From the NCBI GenBank assembly GCA_024734495.1, contig JALMQS010000675.1, positions 558,001-622,000 on the forward strand: a stretch of DNA of 64,000 nucleotides. The letters are read 5' to 3'. Positions 55,811 to 64,000 of the stretch are shown here, piece by piece. Below the pieces are notes generated by a model, which searched no databases, was not told where the DNA came from, and saw only the letters and a list, made by a program, of their open reading frames with translations. Within the stretch, counting starts at the first letter, position 1. Each line of letters starts with the position of its first letter. Origin of the DNA: Forficula auricularia. Taxonomy: Eukaryota; Arthropoda; Insecta; Dermaptera; Forficulidae. The position numbers and the translations under genes were made by a program.

Positions 55811-56348
55811 CCGCGACATTTCAGCCCCCGACAAAATATCCCGGACAAAACATCCCCCGACAAAATATCCCAAGGACAAAATATCCCCCGACATAATATC
55901 TTCTGACAAAATATTGTCTGGTTCGGTTTTCAATGTGTGTTTGATTAGAAAAAAAAATGGGAGCCCGAAACACAACCCGCGCGGAATAAACTTTCGGAGG
56001 TTCGGTTAATATATATTCAGTTCGGCTCGGTTGGGTTCGTATAGCTCCTTTTCGGGCTGGTTGTTAGACGCCAACCGAACCGTCTAAAACGAAAACCGAA
56101 CAGCCAATCGTCGGGCGGGGTGTGTTTCGGGCTCCCATTTTCTTTTCTAATCAAACACACATTGAAAGTAGCTATACGAACCCAACCGAGCCGAACTGAA
56201 TATATATTAACCGAACCGGAGTCGATTTGCATTACTCATAAGATTCATGAGGAGAAGGGTTATTTTGTCATGGTATATTGTGTCAGAAGGATATTTTGTC
56301 GGGGGATGTTTTGACGGGACTATTTTGTCGGGGGCTGAAATGTCGCGG
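55811..56348. mobile_element. Foldback transposon with GACAAAATATC subterminal repeats
   Basis: Termini CCGCGACATTTCAGCCCCCG and complement. The left arm has six variants of 'ccgacaaaatatcc' and the right arm has four complementary ones. The inner arms (gtgtgtttgattagaaaa, cgaacccaaccgagccgaac) are long. No ORF. Iterated subterminal motifs suggest transposase binding sites. Confidence 0.75.
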
Positions 56349-57239
56349 AATCAAAAGAAAAAGCTGGAGCCGACACTGGTACTTGGTAGAGAACATAATA
56401 TTACTATTATGTGTTTGTGCATTCTTTTTTATGTGTATATGAATTAAAATGTACAGACGCTATGATGTCAGACTACTCCTCCACACAAGCTTTCCTTAAT
56501 TAGGGGGGTTGAATTAATTATTGAATTTAAATTTATTATCCTTTTTAATTATAAAATTATTATTTTATACAATTTTCAACTTTTTATGAGTGCAAAAATA
56601 AATATTCTATTCTATCCCATTCTACGAATGGTATTTCAAAATATCCGCCGGCGATATTTTTAAAAAATTCAAATTATTGATAGTAGCAGGGTTAAAATCA
56701 CCTAAAAAGTGAAGAGATTGTCTTCTACTATATCCGAGCTGTCATGAATAATTTTTATTATAAATCAGAAGAGCTGTATTCATCCCCAACACTTATTCAT
56801 CTTTATTTAAGCTTTATGTTTAAATATAGAATTAAATTTTACTAATTCTGATTAAATCATTGAGTGAAATATTTAGTGCGGTACATGTGTCATGTGTCAG
56901 ATAGGTTCACTTCAAAGGACAGCCAATAGCCCGGATTCCTTTTTTTGGCACTCGGACACAATTCCCAAAGAGGGAAATGAAATCCTTTTAACATGTAATT
57001 AAAATTATTCATGACATTACTAGAAGACAATTTCGTGTGATTTCTTAAGAAAATATTTTGATTTATTCTTACTAACCTTATATAATTATTAATGTCAATT
57101 TTGTAACTAGGCAGGTGCATCATGTGAACCAGCACAGAATTAAGCCTGTAAGAGATCTGTGAACACCTCCTAGATAAATTAACTGCAACGGACGCATTGG
57201 ATAAAGTAAAAAAAATGCATTGTTAAAACTTAAATCAAG
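56349..57239. other. No gene seen
   Basis: AT-rich. The 81-residue frame at 56890-57135 (minus) has no family signature. Confidence 0.4.
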
Positions 57240-57252
57240 GACCCATATTTAA

Positions 57253-57383
57253 TTGAAAAGTTTTTGTTTTGCCGAGAGTAGCGGAGTTGTTGATTCACAA
57301 AGAGAAACAAAGAGATTGTCCTCTGCTTGATGCAAATAAACATACACACACAAGCAGAGGACAACCTCTTTGTTTCTCTTTGT
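57253..57383. mobile_element. Mini-foldback of the ribozyme family with 13-bp target duplication
   Basis: 131 bp made of two inverted family ends (caaagagaaacaaagaga.tgtcctctgcttg and complement) with the hammerhead part lost. It is flanked by GACCCATATTTAA at 57240-57252 and 57384-57396. A long duplication of this kind indicates retrotransposition. Confidence 0.8.
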
Positions 57384-57396
57384 GACCCATATTTAA

Positions 57397-57904
57397 GACC
57401 TGGCTAGTTAATGAATTGTCTTTTGGAAATATGTAATATATGGTAAATTGAAAGAAAAAGCGAAAACTTTATCAAGTTTTCCAATACCTAAGCAGTCCTT
57501 AAATTTTAAAAACTTAGCAATTTATTTTTTATGCGAAAGGTTTAAGTTATAAAGTTTAAACTTGACTTAGAGGTGTAGCTTATTATTAATACAATATTCC
57601 TTTGCCAAATTTCAGTTTATTAGCTACTTGTCTTAAATCAGTGTGGTATAAGCTTGTACACGGGGCAAAACTTTCCTAGTACCCCATATAGCGAAGGGTC
57701 GCGCACCCCTTTTATAAAATTAATATTTTAGCAGACTCCTGATTTCAGATGTTTACTTTTGGCAATTCATTAATAACAGATTGTTATGGAAAAGTTTTTT
57801 GAATCATTTCATATTATTCTTATAGATTTTCAAATCAGTTTCCTTTTTGCGTATCCCATCATATTTTTTCACGAACCAAGAATTAATTATGATAATAGTA
57901 ATAT
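57397..57904. other. No gene seen
   Basis: AT-rich, nothing recognised. Confidence 0.4.
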
Positions 57905-59171
57905 ACAGGGTGTCCCGTATCACAACGAGAAACTGTGAACAGGAGAGAGGCTAGTTTAAGACGATCCAGAATATAAATTTTTTTTTTTAATAAAATGCCC
58001 TTAGTTTTCGAGTTAAAGGCATTTTTTTGAAAATGGTAAAAATCGCTAACATGCCCTAAATATCGAGATGCTGTGGCTACAAATTTACATATTTTATTAT
58101 TCTAGTTTTTGTTACGCAATCCTGAATAATCCTGCTATTGACCAGAATTCAAAATAATACCATAACTACCTACTATACTTTTGGAGAAAAAAAAGACAGA
58201 CTTATGTTTTAAAAATTTTCTAGTAGACTAGAATATGCCAAATTATTAAAAAATTTGACCCATTTAGTAGAGATTTCAAAATTAATAAAGTAAAGGGTGT
58301 GTAGTTTCACAGTGATTGAAATAAAATTCAAAGAGGCTTATACAAACTCAATATATTTTGGATTATTAGTCCATCATCAGGATTTTACAGGTTAAAAACT
58401 AATGATCCGAAATATATTAGTAGTAGTAGGTTTTAGGTGATCACCTAAAACCTACACCACTTTCTCTAAGTACAAAAGATTTCAAAATGATAGAAAAAAA
58501 ATATTATTATATTTTTTGGCAAAATTTGCTAATTTAAAAACATATTTTATTTAATATCTTAATAAACCATGTACCATCTTGATTAAACTAATCTTTGGCT
58601 ATTAATGACATTATTAATAGCTATATTATAGTATTAATGTCTATAATATCCAAATATTAATGCAACATGATTGATTAATATATTAAATAAAAAAAACACT
58701 ATAAAAATATGTTTTTAAATTAGCTAATCTTTCCAAAAAAATACAAATATTTCTTTTTCTAAAGAATGAAGTACAAAATGCTGTACCATTTTGAAATCTC
58801 GACTAAATGGGCCAATATTTTAAATAATTTGCCATGCTAGGATAGAAGACTTTTTTTACATTAAAGATGATTCAAAGTTAGCTGATCAAATTTTTTTAAA
58901 ACATAAATATGGCAAAAATACTTTTTTTTCTCCAAAAGTATAGTACTTAAAGTTTTATTTTGAATTCTCTAATAGCAAGATTATTCAGGATTGCGTAACA
59001 AAAATTAGAATAATAAAATATGTAAATTTGTATCTACAGCATCTCGATATTTAGGGCAGGGTAGCGATTTTCAGTATTTTCAAAAAAATGCCTAAACTCG
59101 AAAGCTATGAACCGACATAAACTAGCCTATCCCCTGTTCACGGTTTATCGTTGTTATACAGGACATCCTGT
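57905..59171. mobile_element. Large foldback element, ACAGGGTGTCC ends
   Basis: Termini ACAGGGTGTCCCGTAT / ATACAGGACATCCTGT. The arms are complementary over about 600 bp each ('gcatctcgatatttagggca', 'caggattgcgtaacaaaaa') and meet near 58600. A class C hammerhead foldback is inserted in the left arm at about 58290-58460. No ORF. Confidence 0.75.
58340..58400 (-). ncRNA. Hammerhead-like motif, class C, degenerate
   Basis: CTGATGA with GGA/TCC stem II, then AAAATATATT (one G of GAAA changed) on the minus strand. Confidence 0.3.
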
Positions 59172-60240
59172 ATAAGTGGACTCACACTATTTCGGCATGT
59201 AAAAATACTTATATTTTATTATATATATGTATGTTTATTTGCATCAAGCAGAGGACAAACTCATTTATTTTTCTTTGTGATTCCGTTTATCCTTTGTACG
59301 GAACCCTAAAAATCATAAATATTTTGAATTTTCTCTATATTTCTGATATTTCAATCAAAAATAAATAATAAATCACTACTACGATCTCCCTAGTATTCCT
59401 AATAGAGTACCAGAAATCATTTAATTTTGCAACGTTTGAACGAATATGCAAAGCTTTTTATTTTTGTATTATTATATTTTTTACATCATTTTTATTAGCA
59501 TTACTGTATATTTCGTCGTAACATCCGCCTTTAGAATTTACTGACGGATTTTTAAACTCTTTTGGCTCAAGTTGTATTATTTAAATATAAATGCATATTT
59601 AATTTTAGGCTCTATTGCTTTTTACAAAAGGGGTAGAGGAGGGGGATGCTGTTTAGAAAACAAACAATATAAATATATTTACACACTCTAGTCGAGAACA
59701 AAAGTGACAGGAAACTTTTTATTACAATTAATTTTTATTTATTTGATAAATCGTTTTGCGAAAACAAAACAAAAAGACAAAATATATTAATTTACAAGTC
59801 AAAGTAAAAAGTCATTTTTCTAAAAAAGATTTATTGAATAACTAACTAATCGATTGAGTAGAGGAGAGCAAAAAGACCTGGGGAAAGCTTTTTTAAATGG
59901 ACATGCCTTCTTGTTGAATTATTTTATCGTTTTATCCTTCATTTTCAATGGGGATATAGATATCTAAAATTCAAAGCAGATGGCAGCACCGAAACAGATA
60001 CCTGGTGAGCGATTTGGGAGTTATTAAGAGTAGATATTTAATTTAAATCGCACATAATTAATTATAATTATTTAATGAACACGAACCAATAATACAATAT
60101 AACTGCACTGTTTCAATCGGCATATTTCGCTATCTTTCGTAAGTATGAGCATTGCCCAACCACTCTGATTTTAGGTTAATTAAAGGAAGTTAGTTATAAA
60201 ACTTAAACTGATATTAATAAGTCGTTGTAGGGAAATGAGG
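59172..60240. other. No gene; ribozyme-family end at 59230-59285
   Basis: 'tttatttgcatcaagcagag' marks a solitary family end. 59295-59315 resembles a common insect repeat tail (tttgtacggaaccctaaaaa). The rest is AT-rich. Confidence 0.45.
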
Positions 60241-60385
60241 ACAATAGCTTATGCAAGTATTTTTTATTTTATGCTAACGTTTCTTTAACTTTGTTGACTT
60301 CCTCAGGGTTGACGAAAAGTTGGCATAAAATAAAAAATACTTGCATAAGCTATTGTCCTTTTTTCCCTAAAACAACTTATTAATT
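60241..60385. mobile_element. Small foldback with hammerhead
   Basis: 'acaatagcttatgcaagtat' pairs with 'atacttgcataagctattgt'. One arm keeps a hammerhead; the other has it truncated (gttgacgaaaagttggc). Confidence 0.65.
60268..60315 (-). ncRNA. Hammerhead ribozyme motif, class B
   Basis: CTGAGGA, stem II AAC-AAA-GTT, GAAACGTT on the minus strand. Same family as 34382-34425. Confidence 0.55.
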
Positions 60386-61920
60386 TAATCGATGGACATA
60401 AATAATCAAGTAATAAACTGATTTGTTGTTTATCTATTGAGATAGTATTTAAAATAGAGATTTAAGAGAATAAAATAAACCCGTTACAGAAAAGAAAGTG
60501 TTTCTTTTCCAAACATACAGGTAATATATAAGAACATAAGAAGTAATCTTGTAGTTTTTAAACCAGTAAATGTAGAAATTTGAAATTTAACCAAGGAGAC
60601 CAATCATCAAAGTCAAAAATTTAGACACCTCATCTCATAGTAAGTCGTAAAGGAAAAAGTAGCCACAGAGGTTTTTAAACTTTACTCAAATAATTTTAAT
60701 ATATGTAGATATTAAAAAAAAAATTAAAAACTCACTAGGTATCTATATATGGTACATGAGCTATATTAACCAAAAAAACATTACAAAGTAAAGTACCTAT
60801 TTTAAATAATATTCATACAAGGAACTCATTATATAACATTTTTTAGGTTACTACTAAAAGTACCTATCTTAAATCAAATATTAAATTTGATCAAGATTAA
60901 TTTACCGATATTTCAATTTATTTAAAAAAAAAAAATCAGTTGCATATAAAGTACTAATGTTAACATATTGAAAAACTAATGACCGCTTTATTTCGTTAAA
61001 AAAAATACAAATTCTTGAGGAAAAAATCTGGATAATTCCATCTATGCCCATTTATTTATTACCTATAACTTTTGTTAACCTTCGTTAAGAAAGAGCAATC
61101 TAGAAAGGGTGAGTGGACCTGCAATTGAGCCTCCAAAGATGTGTTGAAATTTTGAAAAAGATCATCTCTTCAAAAAACTCACTTGGTTTTATTGTAATCA
61201 TTGAAATATTCAAAATATTATTATCATAGTAAAAAATTTCTATTCAGTGAGTAGGTTTTAAAAATAACACATTAAGGAAGATCTTAGTATGTATTTGTTT
61301 TTCCCCTCCTTTGAAATGAAGGTCTATTTTTAATACATGGATAATTTCAATTCACTGTATATATCTATGAGACAGACAACAAATAATGTTTGCGTGCTTT
61401 GAAACATAATTCTGCCACTAACATTTATTAAACTTGGAATTGTAATCTATTTATAAATATAGCTTTTTAAATATAGTTTTTATTAGATAAAGTTATTTTT
61501 TATTATCCTTCTCAATGGGAAAAATATGTTTGAATCTTAAATACTTGCGTAGCTTAAAAAATGTGATTTTAGAAGACCTAAAATTGAGAAAACGTTGAAA
61601 AATATAAAACACAAATAATGTATAGTTTATTTATTTATTTTACATATAAAAGCCTATTTAGATATAATTCAGAATAAAAGTCGAATAAATATAAAACTAG
61701 ATAGAATATTAAAAATGAAGAAAGTATATAATATTCCAAATATCACGATAATATTTATATTTTACAAGGTTGCCTGATGCAAGAGATAAATAATAAGAGA
61801 CATCCATATAAATTAATTGTGATTATAAAAGTAAATGGAAAATTAAAATACTTTCCCATGATATTTATGTTTAAAAATTAGACAATATCTAATAATCAAA
61901 TATAAATATAAATATACAAA
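60386..61920. other. No gene seen
   Basis: AT-rich intergenic or intronic DNA, no recognised repeat. Confidence 0.45.
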
Positions 61921-61924
61921 CTTT

Positions 61925-61980
61925 TTTTATTTGAAACTATAGTTTCGAAGGTTTGAACTTAATCATCAGTCTTTTTAATT
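61925..61980 (-). ncRNA. Hammerhead ribozyme motif, class A (GAAAC-TATA-GTT)
   Basis: CTGATGA, short stem II (AAG/CTT), GAAACTATAGTT on the minus strand. Triplet GTT is a permitted variant. Confidence 0.55.
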
Positions 61981-62109
61981 ATAAATATTTGATCCATTGT
62001 TTCTTATGGGTTTAAATACCCGATTGGATTTAGATAAATTCGTTTTTTCGTAATAGTAAGCAGATTACTGAATTTGAGCCCATGAGAAGTAATAGATAAA
62101 ATATTTTTA

Positions 62110-62160
62110 ATTAAAAAGACTGATGAGGAAGGTCAAACCTTCGAAACGAAAGTCTCTAAA
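62110..62160 (+). ncRNA. Hammerhead ribozyme motif, class A with GAAA stem III loop
   Basis: CTGATGA at 62120, stem II GAAGGT-CAA-ACCTTC (6 bp), GAAAC-GAAA-GTC. The usual TATA loop is replaced by GAAA, a stable GNRA-type tetraloop. Stem I is AGA/TCT. Confidence 0.7.
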
Positions 62161-62175
62161 ATTAAATTATAAATA

Positions 62176-63540
62176 TAAATATATATATTTATATACGATG
62201 TGTATATATGTTTTTTGATTTAAGAAGACCTCAACATCATTGATTTCCCTTTAAAAATGCGTGTTTATTCATAACAAGAGTGATCCATGAGAAATAATAG
62301 ATAGAATATTTCTAATTAAAAAGACTGAAGATGAAAATTGATAGAGCCAGATTCTCCTCAGATTATTCTAAAAATTCCCCAACCCTCTTAATTGAATAAA
62401 TTTAATTTTTCTGTTCGAAAAATTTCTATTCGTCACAAACTAGTCTGAACTTGTCACCACCATGCTTGCTTGAGCAGGTGAATCCTTCTATCTACGCCCT
62501 TTTGGGCCTTAAATCTATGCAACCTAATTATCTTCTTTGGCAAGAATTAATATACCTTACCCTATAAGACTAAAAATACGAAGTATACACGGAAAACAAG
62601 CCAAGTCTTCCTGCAGGACAGCCATTCTATTGAATTTAATTCTAAATTCATTGAACGCTGGTTCTCAAAGAGATATAAAAGAGGTTTTCCTCTGCTTGAG
62701 CAAATAAACCTTTGAAACTATAGATTCAAACAAATAAATTATATTCCTATGTATATAGGTACATATTTATAATTGATATATATATATATATAGGTTTATA
62801 GGTATATGTGTCTATTTGCATTTATCAGAAGACAACCTCATTAATTTTTCTTTATGAATATCTAGAAAAATCAAACTAATCGAATACCTATGCCTATTCA
62901 AAATGATCTTAAAAATTAAATTTTCAACTTTGACAAATAAACTAACTTTTCAGAATAGATACTATAAATGATAACTAGAATTAGAATTGTTTCGAAATTG
63001 TTTTCCAAATTGTCAAAGCAAATTCAGTGATTCAACAAATAATATGAATAATAGTTTTTAATGAAAAGGAGCAAATGAAATAAACTCTCTCTGATGGCAG
63101 AAATAGATACGAGTATGAAACGAAGTTTCTTGAATGGAGATTTTCCTTTAATTTTCTATTCTCATTTGTCATTATATATTTGAATAGATAATGCATTAGT
63201 TCTATACTAAGAGCGAATCGATTCGATAAAATAGAAAGAAAGAAACTCTTTCCAGAGTAAAATGAAAAAGTTTCTAGAAAGACTTACCTATGGTAAGTAG
63301 AAAAGACAAGGAAATTTATTTCCTTTTGAATGATAGTTCGTAAAATAGCGATAGAATAATCTTATTATGGTATAAAATGAATCATTAGGTAATGGATATT
63401 GCATTAAACTAGAGTTCTTTTTTAAATACGTAACGAAAATCGGTGTGTAATGTAAGCGAAATATATTTTCATCTATTATATATATATTATTTTTTTTAAT
63501 GGAATTGATGAGAGAATGAGTTACATCAAAAAGGTGCATC
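62176..63540. other. No gene; fragments of ribozyme family
   Basis: 62300-62340 and 62640-62870 hold truncated family arms (half hammerheads CTGAAGA at about 62323 and GAAACTATAGAT at about 62716). The rest is AT-rich. Confidence 0.45.
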
Positions 63541-63770
63541 CCCTAAAGGCCTGGGTTGGCCCCTCCACCGGGAAAAGTTGAAGAAGTGGGGATATTATGG
63601 GCTTTGTATGAGTTGTGGTTGCGCGTCTTAAACAGCTGAAGGCTATAAGTCGCGTGAAAAACAGTAGCTGAAAGCGAGTTCCAGTATCTGGACTATATTG
63701 GAATAAAGAGTTGGCGAAATCGCTGGTTCAATTTTTAGCTACGCACTATCTTCTTAGGGCTACGTTTCAA
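63541..63770. other. Non-repetitive higher-GC segment
   Basis: Balanced composition with no match in the window and no clear open frame or RNA signature. It may be part of a host exon, a pseudogene or a repeat seen only once here. Confidence 0.25.
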
Positions 63771-64000
63771 AAGGAAAACAGGACCCTATTAATGATGTCA
63801 CAATATCTGTGTGTCTTTCTGCCAGAGTATAAACTAAATAAGATATAAACTTATAATTTAGAATTGATTTGTATTTATTTTTCCACAAATCGAAAATGGT
63901 CTTAACATTTTAATCGAATGTGAATATAGGGTCAGATTTTATGTTGGGTTAAATATAAAAAATAAAATTCTTATCATTATGTGAAGGTATTCCTGAAAAG
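63771..64000. other. No gene seen
   Basis: AT-rich to the window edge. Confidence 0.4.

Larger units (their letters stand above)
61921..62175. mobile_element. Foldback element with hammerhead pair
   Basis: Arms pair through 'atttttaattaaaaagactg' and meet near 62035 (taaatacccgattgg...). Each arm has an outward-facing class A hammerhead. Family ends at 62640-62710 and 62810-62870 suggest more fragments nearby. Confidence 0.7.

Overview
This window looks like a gene-poor, AT-rich stretch of an arthropod nuclear genome, most likely an insect. It has no dense, operon-like coding. Instead it holds an insect errantivirus-type (Ty3/gypsy) provirus, a mariner transposon, RTE- and Jockey-like LINEs, hAT and Tc1/mariner MITEs, Helentron-like elements and many foldback repeats. 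The one good host coding segment is a CpG-rich exon (8971-9463, minus strand). It encodes an Eh1-type repressor motif (TPHGIADILG) and a CtBP-like PLNLT motif, as expected of the first coding exon of an NK6/HGTX-type homeobox gene. Four further exon-like modules with consensus splice sites (30.3, 34.0, 35.2 and 42.4 kb) lie on the same strand and could be upstream non-coding exons of that unit. Two of them are copies of one another.

Layout: 1-8.9 kb is intron-like repeat sequence (tRNA-like inverted pair, foldback MITEs, a tandem repeat cluster). 8.97-9.8 kb is the host exon and its CpG island. 10-14.2 kb is a nested stack of insertions (ribozyme-bearing foldback > Tc1/mariner MITE > RTE LINE). 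15.8-20.8 kb holds two Helentron-like copies, one split by an RTE-like LINE with an 11-bp target duplication, and a foldback with two hammerhead motifs. 23.6-24.6 kb is a dead Jockey-like LINE. 26-29 kb holds three foldbacks with hammerhead motifs. 29-36.4 kb holds a Helentron, two hAT MITEs, more hammerhead foldbacks and the exon-like modules. 36.9-38.15 kb is a mariner. 39.2-40.65 kb is a foldback split by a LINE. 41.5-42.3 kb is a Helentron. 43.9-53.5 kb is the provirus on the minus strand, flanked by TACA. 53.5-64 kb is foldbacks, a 420-bp tandem duplication and otherwise unannotated AT-rich DNA.

The two strongest observations are these. (1) The provirus pol frame continues past the integrase into about 143 residues that match the TARG1/OARD1-type macrodomain (ADP-ribosyl hydrolase) fold family, with both expected catalytic residues present. 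The env frame directly downstream is uninterrupted. (2) About 28 hammerhead-ribozyme motifs (CTGANGA - stem II - GAAA - very short stem III) are scattered through the window. They are mostly in inverted pairs facing outward inside foldback elements. At least one relative of these elements is flanked by a 13-bp target duplication, which suggests retrotransposition and resembles the minimal hammerheads known from Penelope-like elements. Coordinates of repeats were read by eye, and edges may be off by a few bases.
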